Below, one piece after another: positions 20,553-30,679 of a stretch of 64,000 bases of DNA (position 1 is its first letter; the number at the start of each line of letters is the position of its first letter). The notes under the pieces are model-generated. The model was not told where the DNA came from. It made no database searches and worked only from the letters and a program-made list of their open reading frames with translations. The position numbers and the translations under genes were made by a program. This DNA is from Euglena gracilis (Eukaryota; Euglenida; Euglenophyceae; Euglenales), in contig CP154956.1 of NCBI GenBank assembly GCA_039621445.1, positions 22,238,001-22,302,000 on the forward strand, read 5' to 3'.

Positions 20553-23500
20553 CAGGTAATCTGGAACGGGGCTTGAAATATAGGCAGGGGATAGCTTTTC
20601 CGTCTGGGGTTCTTAGGTACGGTTTGAAGTCGTCCATATGGACGTCCTCAATCCCGTTGGGCAAGGCAACTTTATTTCGCCCGCTACTACCTAACCTCTC
20701 CAAAATTTCGCATGGGCCGAGCCAAAGAGGATCTAACTTGGAAGATTGCATGCGGGTGCGGTTATTCCGTACCCCCACGCGGTCACCTGGACTATACACA
20801 GGTGTGTTGAAATTCTGTAAAAAACGATTTCCGTTTGTTGGAATGATTTTCTGTGATACGTGATTGGACTGCAGAGCGGAGTGATTCCACTTCTGCAAAC
20901 CACGTTTCACAGCTGACGCTACTTCGGGCGGGTCTCTCCGAGGGGATATCCCCTATGGCCGGAGGGTCTCGTCCGAAAACGATTTTGTACGGTGAGTGTG
21001 TTAATACCAACCCTGGCAAGGTATTGATGTAAAATAAAAACCAATGAAGAACGGATAACCAATCCTTACCCGAGTCAGCCAGTGAAAGGCGAAGCATATT
21101 GACAACGGATTTCACGGCTGCCTCGGCTGTGCCATTGCCTTTCGGGCGGTATATAATGGAAAAATGCTGCTCAATGCCGAGTAAACCGCACAAAGTTGTG
21201 AAAAACCGCGAAGTTATCAAGTGATCTTGATCACTCACGATTTCGTTCGGTAAACCCATTAAGCAGATACATTTCTCCAGTAATATGGATGCCAAAATTT
21301 GGGCTGTCAACCCTGCTTTCCGGCATGGGATGGCTACTATGTACCCACTCAGCCGACAGACGACAACAAAAACGTAATCGTAAATTTTGTCATCTGATCC
21401 TTTGCAAGGCTCAAGTTCGAGAAAATCCATGCAGAGGGACGTAATAATGTCAGGTGGTCCAGGAAAGAGCCATTGTACCAGGGGGGGTACCTCTGCGCGG
21501 TTTCACAGCCTGACAAATTTGGCACCGTTGCGAAATTTGCAAACAGCGCGAATATAAATCTTTTTCACTCAGGGTTGTGCAATATCTGCGAACCACTAGT
21601 GAAAGAAGTTTGGGGGCCCCAGGGTGACCATGGTTGTGATAGCTCAAAATCACATCATTAACCAGGTCTTGGGGTATACAATATTTATAACCAGAATCAT
21701 TCCAGAAAATAAGCCGCAATGGTGATAGAGAGTAATTCTCTATGGATTCACCATTACGAAGTCTATTCACAATGGTACTATATACAGGGTCACGCGAATA
21801 ATCCCATTCGCGGAAAAATAGGGGGGTAGGAGTTTCCGTACGCGTAATGCGACGGGGTCCGGCATTGCGTCCACGCCGGCGCCTTCCACGCAATGGTGAA
21901 ATGACGATGCTGCGATACACCCGGGAAACCGGTAGCGAATCGAGCATGTTGTCCGCAGCGTCGGATCGACGTGCGAACTGGTCAGCCTCATGGCTGCCAT
22001 GAAAAGTCGCATCACCCTCATCCGGGTTCCCAGGATAATACCAGGGGGCTCGGCTGAGAGGATCCGCAACTTTTTGCGTATGACCTGGGGTATAAACTAC
22101 CACCAGGTTAAACTGGCTCAAGAACTCATGCCATCGGCATCTTCTGCCAACTGATGACATGGCCTTGGTCAGGTCCTCGGTATACCAGTGTTGAAGGCTC
22201 TCATGATCCGTCAACACCAGTATCTGGACTAGGCTGCTGGCTATCCAGCTGCGGAATTTCTGGAGAATTAACACAATGGCATATGTCTCCTTTTTGCGAA
22301 TGCTCCATTTAACCTGTCCTTTCCCGTTGTCGCCCTGTAGCTTCCTGCTGAAGAAAGCCACAGGTCGGAGTTCATTCGCCGCATTATGCTGGCTAAGAAC
22401 CCCGCCAACAGCGTAATCGCTGCTGTCGACCTCCAGGACATACGGTTTGTATGAATCCGCGATATCGAGAACCACGTTCTCGAGGAGCAAGTCCTTGATT
22501 TTATTCAAGGCCTCGAGCATTTGGTCATCCCAAATGACTTTTGCGTTATCGGGTGTCCGATTTTTGAGTTGTCGGGTTAGGGGTACCGCGATATTCGCGA
22601 AATCTTTCATGTAAATCGCGTAATATTGGGCTAATCCCAAAAATCCCTTTAAATGCGTTAAGGTCTTAATGACCTCAGGAGTCCATTTCTTAATGGCCTC
22701 CATCTTACTGGGTGCGGCTTTACGCTGCCCGTTGCTCAGGATGTGTCCACAAAACTTAATAATTTTGCGAAACAGGTGCATTTTGGAACCCTTCACAAAG
22801 AGCACATGCTTTTGGAACGCGGATAATACGGCAAGCACATCGCGATAATGCGGGTCGAGGATATCCTCGCCCGATTTCGCGGATGGCGGTTGGGTTCCCA
22901 CCAGTACATCATCGATGTACACCAGAGCAAACGGTAAATCGTGCAAAACCCACTGGATCATGCGTTGAAACATGGCTGGGCCATTCTTAACACCCATGGG
23001 AGTACCGTCCATTGGTACACACCCTTGGATGTCACGAATGCCGTGTACGGTTGCGAATCAGAATGCAAATGCATCTGATGGAAACCGTCTTCCAGATCAA
23101 AGATTGACCACAACCGATTATCCGATTGTCTGGTGATCAAATCCTCGATCAGCGGTAACGGGAAGGGGTCATCCTTCGTTTGGGAGTTCAGGTACCGGTA
23201 ATCCAGCACCAGTCTCCACTTCTTCTGACCAGACTGGTCAGCGGGTTTGGGCACCACAAAAGCTTGTGATGTCCACTCGCTCTTGGAAGGGATAATACAC
23301 TTCCGCTGGATGAGCTTCTCAATCATCTCGTTGAGAGCCTGTTCGCGTTCACCCGAACAACGGAAAAATTTCCGGTGCATGGGTTTAGCGCCATCCTTGA
23401 GCTCAATTTTGCAAACACCGAATGGACCGCGAATCGCGGGGTCGATGTCGCAGGCGTAAACTGGATTATCCAGTACAGCATGGAATTCGCGAGTAATTCG

Positions 23501-23770
23501 TGAACAATAGTCAGCAGACTTGGGGTGTTGGTCCGCACTCTCAATGACCGCAGAAATCTGCGCTGAGGGTGTGGCATCCCCATTGGTACCAAGGTATCTT
23601 GGCACACGCACATCGGATATTCCGAATGCGTCAAAGAAACAAACACGAAAAATGATTTCTTTAACAGGTGGTAATAGTTTTCCCACAAAAATCCTCAAAT
23701 AGAGGTACATCAGCGGGTAAATCCCACCAATGAAAACACACATAGGATAGTTGGTGAAACCAATCCGCAT
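20553..23770 (-). pseudogene. pol: Element 3 copy A: pol, RT, RNase H and integrase
   Basis: A Ty3/gypsy polymerase on the minus strand. RT shows KKWRLVLDYRYLN, IFDLEDGFHQM, then YIDD at 22908-22919. RNase H shows LEVDSSDYAVGG and LTDHESLQHW. Integrase shows the H-x3-H/C-x2-C zinc region (HNHGHPGAPK ... CQICQ), catalytic Asp in MDFLEL (21430), Asp in VSDQDH and Glu in GNGTAEAAV, then the GPCEILERLG-type C-terminal fold. The frame shifts near 22960-23010, near 21440 and near 20800-20850, so it is dead. The chromodomain seen at the end of copy 3 pol is missing because of the deletion at about 20552. Confidence 0.9.
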
Positions 23771-24593
23771 TCAGATTGACGGGTATGAGGAGAGCTCCTC
23801 GCGCTTCATCGCGGAGGATTTTCGCCACCACTTCCGGGATAAGTTTTGGGGGAGGGTGCATCCATAGTACCGTATCACCCCAAAATTTTAGAAATGCGTT
23901 GGTATGTCGCGACCAATATTGCGACAAGCGCGCATGCGCTTTTGATGAAAACACATCAATTTCCAACGACAAATCGAAGGAATCAGCCAAAACCACTATT
24001 TTGGAGAACCATTCCTCCAAAATACGGTATTGACCAAAATTTAATGCGTTCCATACGCGCATCGCGTAGGTGTCGACCTGGTTCGCGGGCTGAAGAGCGG
24101 TAACGCAATTCAGGGATCCGCAAACATAGGTCAAGGGTGTGTCCTCCACACTCCCTAGGGGCATTCCCGAGGGTTGATGGGTTGGATGGGTGCATACCCA
24201 GTCCATATCACGCCAGATGGAGGTGGTGGAGGTATGTGACACGTATTTCGCGGTCCCAAACAACAAGGCAATACCTCGTTGTTGGAGCACTTGATGTACG
24301 GTCGCGCATTGCGATCCACAACCAAGTGTATGGTTACGCGAAATCGGGAGTAGTGTTGATGTTTGGACAAAACATCCACAATCGAAATCTGGCTGGGCGG
24401 AAATTCTCCTACAGTGCACACATTGGAAGGAAGTGTCGGAGTAGTGGTCCTGGTCGCGCATGTTGGTCTGGTGGGGGTGTGTGTAAAAGTTGGGATGCGC
24501 TTTTGAAGCTGCTGGGGGGTGTACAGATGTATCTGAAAGCGATACATCTGGTGGAAAACGGGGTATTGGTGCAGCTGGGCGACTACTCGACAC
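23661..24593 (-). CDS. Element 3 copy A: Cys-rich region and DLFA-type (Dam-like) domain of Pol
   Basis: A 310-codon frame between protease and RT. Residues 57-96 hold CVHC, CGC and CGSQC, and CGSLNC is at 158-163. Residues 211-282 read EIDVFSS, a spaced Ala/Leu stretch, LWMHPPP (246-249, bases 23847-23858), LIPEVVAKIL, ALLIPV and DWFHQL. The order Dx(F)A/S - PP box - hydrophobic strand ending P - WF matches the tail of Dam-type adenine methyltransferases and the domain found in the same place in element 1 (3639-3900). The usual Asn/Asp-Pro-Pro-Phe/Tyr box is HPPP here, so catalysis is unlikely in this copy. It may instead be a structural or RNase-H-like remnant. It overlaps the RT frame start. 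Confidence 0.55.
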   Translation of the reverse strand: MSSSRPAAPIPRFPPDVSLSDTSVHPPAASKAHPNFYTHPHQTNMRDQDHYSDTSFQCVHCRRISAQPDFDCGCFVQTSTLLPISRNHTLGCGSQCATVHQVLQQRGIALLFGTAKYVSHTSTTSIWRDMDWVCTHPTHQPSGMPLGSVEDTPLTYVCGSLNCVTALQPANQVDTYAMRVWNALNFGQYRILEEWFSKIVVLADSFDLSLEIDVFSSKAHARLSQYWSRHTNAFLKFWGDTVLWMHPPPKLIPEVVAKILRDEARGALLIPVNLNADWFHQLSYVCFHWWDLPADVPLFEDFCGKTITTC

Positions 24594-24598
24594 GTACT

Positions 24599-25426
24599 TC
24601 AGGCCTTTGGGCTTTCGTCTTGTAACCCAGTGGAACGAGGGGTACCGCTACTCGCTTGCCCTGCCTCATGGGGAACGGAAGTTGGTGTGTCAATGGGCAG
24701 GGGGTGAACTTTATCGGTACACCCGGTGTGGAAAACGTTGGTTGGTGTGGTTGGTAACGGGGTAAAAGTTTTCGAAAACGGTGTGGAAAAATTGGTGGCT
24801 ATCGCGGTTGACGCCACAGGTGATGAAGGTTTGGGGGGCAATGAGGAGAATGGTGATGTGCGCAAACTGTGGGAGTGGCAATCCACTACCAGCCGGTGCT
24901 GACGTAAAAAGGGGTATCCCAGAATTACGTCAGAACCATGGATTCCGGATTCGTATCCCCAGGTATCCGGAAAATTTTGCGGTTGGGGGGGGTGTGAGTG
25001 GTGCTTGGGGATGAGGGGTAGGACAATGTCCAAAAAGCATCCCAAGTCACCACCGCACATGGGGGTGTTGTCAGCCGTCGTAATTTGGATCGGCTTCTTG
25101 GCTTTCACCAAGAGCGGGGTTGGTATCAACCCGAACCGAAAAAGTAGTGCAACGCGACAACCAGTGTCAATGAGAATTTTGACTTTTGAACAAAAAATTT
25201 GAATTTTGATTTCCGCTTGGACCAAAAGTTCCATGGGGGGTAAGCAAAGTGAAGGGTCTGGCGAAAATGCGTTTTCTTGCCAGCTTTCCCATGAACCCTT
25301 TCCTACTTTGCACAACATTCCGAGCGGAAAGTTGGAGTGGGGGGTGGGGGCCCCGAAAATTTTCCGGGTACCGACCAGAAAGGCAGATGGGCAGGGGGGG
25401 CAGGGTTGATCAGGTCCTACCTCCAT
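24599..25426 (-). CDS. Element 3 copy A: aspartic protease region
   Basis: The minus-strand frame carries VKILIDTGCRVALLF with the DTG active site at about 25160-25175. About 130 residues downstream a VILGYPFL segment resembles the second conserved retropepsin strand (ILG). The preceding Pro-rich stretch links to gag. The enzyme would cut Gag-Pol during maturation. The same domain is present, truncated, in copies B (about 30680-31050) and C (48889-48980). Confidence 0.75.
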   Translation of the reverse strand: MEVGPDQPCPPCPSAFLVGTRKIFGAPTPHSNFPLGMLCKVGKGSWESWQENAFSPDPSLCLPPMELLVQAEIKIQIFCSKVKILIDTGCRVALLFRFGLIPTPLLVKAKKPIQITTADNTPMCGGDLGCFLDIVLPLIPKHHSHPPQPQNFPDTWGYESGIHGSDVILGYPFLRQHRLVVDCHSHSLRTSPFSSLPPKPSSPVASTAIATNFSTPFSKTFTPLPTTPTNVFHTGCTDKVHPLPIDTPTSVPHEAGQASSGTPRSTGLQDESPKA

Positions 25427-25471
25427 CTGTTCATCAGCCCAGAGGTCCGTGCCCTCGGACCTCGGGCTCCC

Positions 25472-28400
25472 CTACTCCAGGTCCGAACCGGCCGAATAGC
25501 CGGCTATGGGCCTTTTAGAGGTATAAACGGATTTCAACGTGCGCACCGCCATGCGGGCCTCGTCGAAATCGGTATCCGTGGTCTCATCCCCCTCCCTGCC
25601 CGAAGCCGGGGTGTCATCCTCCAAACAAGATATCTTGAAACCGACTTTATGGCGGTTGGAGGAGTGACCCTTGTCACCGCGATTCATACCGCGATGACGT
25701 TTGCCAGGGCGGGGAGAACGAGAACGCGGACATTTGGATGAGTGGTGATCACTCGATCCACAAAACGAACACCGAGATTTGTGTCGCGATTCGGTGTAAC
25801 GGGGGGATCGGTTTCCCGATTTCCCGTCAAACCGTCGTGGTGACCGGGTATCCCGTCGACCATGACCGGTGTATCGGGTTTTTCCCGATGAGGATCGCGA
25901 AGAAGATGATCCGCTTCGCGAACGCGATCGCGATGCCTCGCGATGAGAATCACGCTTCTTGGCCGGGGCACCGGGTGACCTACCCCGAGGGGTACCGTGT
26001 TTCCTCTCATCGCGGAACGGGATCCGGGGGCTAATACCACCGGAACGGGGACCCAATAACCGTGAATTGCCCGATTGGCGTGAAAACACGGAGGAACCCG
26101 AACCTCGTGATGAGGTCGAGCCTCGCGGACTCTGAATACGCTTACGCGCTTCAGGATTAGGACATTCCCGAGACGTATGTCCCGATTTGTTGTTGAAGCT
26201 ATCACAGCTTCTTGGTCAGATTCAATCCGCGTATACCGCACACCCAACCGCTGGATTACCGGCTGGTTCGGTAAACGCATTGCGAAAATCACCGGTTTCA
26301 CCCACTACACCCACCACGGGATCGAAAACGCGATACCCGCGTTCTTCGGACCAAGCCACGGATAAAGTGTGCTTTTTGTGCAACTGCTTGGAAACATATT
26401 TCCAGCGTTGGTCAAGAGTCATTGCATTACCCGCCAACTCCTCACGGTGGATATCCTTGATGAGGCTAGGCGTGAAATGCATGAGAACAGCGTCAAACTG
26501 TTCGCGCATTTGCTTTTCACTGAGTTCATCCACTTCAGCGGCAAGTCCTAACCATTTGGCATACCAAAGGTCAATGGACTTCCACTTGCGATCGGGTGGG
26601 GCGCATTGCCGCCACTTGGTCTCCACGGTAATCCTAGCGACCAAACTTGAACTGGTGGAAGCGTATTGCTCCACCAGGTCATCAAAGGAAACGCGGTAGC
26701 GAATCACAAGTTGTCGCGCGCGCGCGCTCCTTTTTATCCCTTGGTAGGCAATCGATGAATTCCATCTTGATCATCTCCGGGTTTGTGTCCTGGGTTGTCC
26801 CTTTTAATGCCCAGTAGTATTTCCCACTCCCGCAAAAACTGTCTCCATGTGGTTGGATCACCGTCCCACTGGGGTTTCACCTTATTTGCGATTGCGATGG
26901 TGCCCTTGAAGTCTTTCTGAAAAACCCGTTGGCCCTCGGTGGTATTCCGTGGATTCGGGCCCGGGTACGCTCGAGCACGGTATCCTTTCCGGATTCTTGT
27001 CGGAATCGCGAAATTCTGGTGAAGGTGAGGTACCGGAAATCCGGTCGCAAACCCTGTTGGTCACCCGTAATACGGGGACTCTCCGGTGTGGGGGTATGTC
27101 GCGCATGCAACGTGTGACCCACTCCCGGTGTACGGGTTTGGCTCATTCCACGCACAAGCATGGAATGATGTATTTCTTGGTGGAGACTTGGCAGAATCGC
27201 CGTGTTTTCCGAAAATTCGGTTCCCGTAATGGGAAATTCATCCGAAAACTGGTTTTGAGTTGTGGGCAAGGCCAATGGTGGCACAATTCGCGGAATCGCG
27301 GATTGTGACACCCGGGACACGGGTGGTGGTGGTCCATGTGCACCCAGAGCCGGGTTACGGGAACGCGACTCTGGAACATTTGGCGCATCTTCGGCAATGC
27401 ACACTGCCGGATTGCGGTGTGAAACCCGCTGCAGGTTGGACACATTATCCAAACCCACAGACAGGTCATGCACACTTTGCTCCAAATGCTCAACGAGTTG
27501 GAGTTGGCCGCAAATACGGTCAACTTCATCCTCCAAAGCGCGAATACGCTTGCGGTAACGGGAAAAGTCATCCAAGTGCGGAATCCTTTCGGAAATTCCG
27601 GTAACATCTTGGACAAGTTTCCCGTGAGACTTATCCAATAATTGGAGTTGTCCCATTAATGCTTTTACAGCATTTGTGCAAAGGTGATGTCACCTTGGTT
27701 GGTGTGGTGGTGGGTGCAACCGGTGCAGGGTTATCCGACAACACGGTTGTGGTACCCATGGGCAAATTTCCGGGTTGTGGCTTATCCAGAAACGCGGAAA
27801 TTCGCTCACCCAACCTGGTAATCTCACTTTGCGTGGATCGGGCATTCCGATTCACCGATTCCTCAAGCCGTAATAGGCTGTTGCAGAAATCTTGCAAAGT
27901 TTCCTGATTGTTAGTGAGCATTTTGTCATAAAATGCCTTGAAATCAGGGTTCTCGGTAATCCGAGAACTGGAACCTGCAGGTAGAGACTGCATTTCCGTT
28001 ACTTTGGTAGACACCGATGCATACCGGGTCTGGAGTTCCCCAATAGCAGTCTGAATACCGCTAATGTCCGGAACTCGGTGGGAAAGTGCAGAATAGCTTT
28101 GTTGCAAACCCGCAATGGCCGAGTTAATCCCGCCAATGTCGGACTGCAACTGCAACTGCAGGGAATCGTACCGTTGTGCCATTTCCGCGACTTTCGCGCT
28201 CAGATTGGATAATCCCACCTGATTCGCGTCACAATAGCAGGTTTTCTGCTCCAAGCGGGAAAGTCGCTCCTCCAACTGCCGCACATACGTGTGGGGAGCA
28301 AAATTCTCGTTGGCTTGTGACTGGAATTGCCGAAACTTTTCCGTTTCATAACCGTTGTAGTGAGTCATGCAAGTGCAGAAACTTGGAGTCATTCCGCGTT

Positions 28401-29264
28401 TCCGCTTCATGCATGCATTCACTAATTTGCCGGAAGTGTTGCGGGAGTTGTTGGCACATTTTGTCAAAGGTTTCCCGAAAGTTTGCAAGGTCAATACCCG
28501 CACTTTCGAAATTCCTCTGGCAATATTTGCCAACTTCCTGCAAGTAATTCCAGCAGAATTCCAGCTTGGTGAAGACATGTTTTTGGTTGTCCTCATCAAA
28601 CTGGAGCACTTTGTTTAGTGCGGTTGCACATTCTGCAACGTATTGTTGCACATGGTTGAACTGCCTCACAAGGGGGTGATCCTGGAAGCCGAGCAACGAT
28701 ATCCTGCACATCCTCAGCAGTGAGGAGCTCACCAGTGCCCTTCCCATAGCCATCCATGGGTTGGGACGTACCAGAGAATTCCGGTACCACTAGGCGAGTC
28801 TCCGGTTGCCAAGGTAGTGTGGGATAGCACCCAAGATCGGGTGGTGGTGGCAAAGCTCTGTAAGGGCTTGCCGGTGGAAGAACGGGTGGTGGTTGAAAGA
28901 AACACGGGGTTTCCAGTCCACCATCACCAGAGAAGCCCGGTGGCGGAATCACCACGGGTCTCTCCGGTGTGCGCAGCTGCACCATTGCCGCAGACAGAGG
29001 CGAATACCCCCGTTGTGGCAAGGTGAGTGCGGAAGAGGCCGCATTAGCCTCTGAAGCCAATGATGTGGAGGGCTCATCGCCGACCACTGTCAATGATGAC
29101 AAGTGTTGCAATCTTGACAATTGAACCAATTGTGCCTCATCGGCGTGGGAACTGGAAGCAGTTTCACATAAAAGCTTCCAATCCCCTGTTTCTTGGTCAA
29201 TGTCTTGCAATGATGCCTGTAATAAGGCATATTTGAATTGCTGGTTGGGGCCTGTGCTTTGCAT
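25472..29264 (-). pseudogene. gag: Element 3 copy A: gag
   Basis: Gag begins with MQSTGPNQ at 29264, equivalent to MQSANTNN in copy C. Order: a Pro-rich N-terminal region (to about 28750), a long coiled coil (28750-27300, heptad Leu/Ile), an Arg-rich hinge, and a capsid-like domain with KWRQCAPPDRKWKSIDLWYAKW (26700-26300). Next are a degenerate first zinc knuckle (NKSGHTSREC, about 26165), a Ser/Arg-rich segment, and a second CCHC knuckle CSFCGSSDHHSSKC (25730-25771) followed by RSRSPRPG. Several frameshifts split it (near 28650, 27640, 26760-26870, 26160), so it is dead. The SR block between two knuckles is unusual for a chromovirus Gag. Confidence 0.8.
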
Positions 29265-29550
29265 CTTTCTGATGACAAAAACAGCAAAAACCCACAAAAC
29301 TAAGCAGTTGTGCTGGCACCAGAGGGGCTGTAACGGGTAATACCGTACAGAACCTTCCGGAGCCTGCTCGTCTGCTTAGACGTTGACTAGAAGCCGGGAG
29401 CTGACGCTGCAACCGTGTAATAACGGTGCAGGGGCTCTCCGCTGCCAGTCAGCGTAGGATCGAACCAATCTGCTACCAAGTGTAATACTTGATAGCGTTT
29501 CTTTCTGTATGGGCTGTATGTGTAGGATCGTGACCTAATCTGCTACCAAG
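29265..29550 (-). promoter_or_regulatory. Element 3 copy A: leader with primer-binding site, repeated
   Basis: Two bases inside the 5' LTR the minus strand reads TGGTAGCAGATT (29537-29548), a tRNA-type primer-binding site of the initiator-Met kind, identical to that of copy C. The same segment with flanking GGATCG and TGTA occurs again at about 29457-29485, so the site is tandemly duplicated. The rest is non-coding leader with small hairpins. Confidence 0.7.
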
Positions 29551-29856
29551 TGTACGTCTGATTCCCAATTCCCCTTTCCCAATTCCCAAAAGCCTTCGCT
29601 TTCGCCTTGGCGCACCTACTTGGGAACTGAAAATCAGAGTAACAGAAAATCCCTTTTCCCACTTCCCAAGAAGCAAAGAACGGAGCAATGCAGGGAGGAC
29701 GGACTGGATACCCACCAAGGCCGTCCGAGAAAAGGAAAGACAAAACAGAATACCACCTGTGGGAGAGAGAAGGGGCACCCATTAGGAAATCCTAATAGGA
29801 TCTGCTTCCATCCTAAGTTCCTCAACGGAAGGGGACAGAAGAATACACCTTGTACA
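29551..29856 (-). repeat. Element 3 copy A: 5' LTR (306 bp)
   Basis: Matches 16728-17031 along its length, with TGTACGTCTG and TTGTACA ends. Identity to the 3' LTR is high but not complete. The flanking five bases (CACAA at 29857 versus ATGAG before 16728) do not match, so the two LTRs do not bound one clean insertion. Confidence 0.88.
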
Positions 29857-30679
29857 CACAACATGGGGGATCCTTATGCAAACGCCCCCTGGTCAATAAT
29901 CCAACAAATCCTGCCCAGGCTGAAAATGTTTCCCCACACCAAAGTTTTGATTATCACCCCCTACTGGGATTCAGCCACCTGGTGACCCGAATTAATACAA
30001 ATGAAAGTGACAGGGACCCCTGGCTGAAAACCACCCCCTACAGGGGTGTGTGTTGGCGGCCCGTCTGGCATAGAAGTGGCTGACGTAGCCGGTCACAACC
30101 AAAATTAGGAAGAGCGAAGCCTATTTCACACAGCAAAATGCCTCGTATCTTTTTTGGTGGCAACAAAGCTGAATACCTTGCCTCGTTCGTCTTGGAAGAC
30201 TTTGCTTTGATGTGTTTGACGGGTTTTTACTGGTGGAAATTCTGGAGGAATGATGTCAGAAGTTTGGTATTTTGAAGATCACATCTGGGATTTCGAAGGA
30301 TTTCACTGACAAGTGACACTCAGAAAACTCAAGGTATTCATGGTTGTGCGCGGTCCGATGGTGCCCGCCCCAAACGGGGGTCCCAAGGGGGCCTAAAGGA
30401 GCCACGAGAAGCCACGGAGGGGCACCAAGCCCCAAGGGCCTTTTGAGGCCCCCATGGCCCCCAAGGGGGCCTCACAGCCCATTTTGACCAATGAAAGGGA
30501 TGCTAAAGGAGAGGGAAGGTTGAGGGTGCCAACAGGCAACCCCCAAGGGGATGCGCAAGCCCCCCCGGGCTTTGCGCAAGCATGCGCACCCCCTTGGTAG
30601 GCGCTAAGATGGCGACGTTCATTAAGAATTGAACTGCGCAGAGTATATCAAGTAGCCCCCCAGCTGTAGCCACACTCAG
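29857..30679. other. Unassigned segment between copy A and copy B
   Basis: No convincing coding region. The left 450 bases are of mixed composition. From about 30340 it is G/C-rich with repeated CCCAAGGGGG-like words. A hairpin TGCGCAAGCCC / GGGCTTTGCGCA lies at 30552-30578. No similarity to other parts of the window was seen. It may be flanking DNA into which an element 3 copy inserted, or part of an unseen element. Confidence 0.4.

Noticed and set aside
29857-30083. Plus-strand 77-codon frame after the copy A LTR as a host exon
   Set aside because: No conserved motif, splice context or homologue visible; too short to support.
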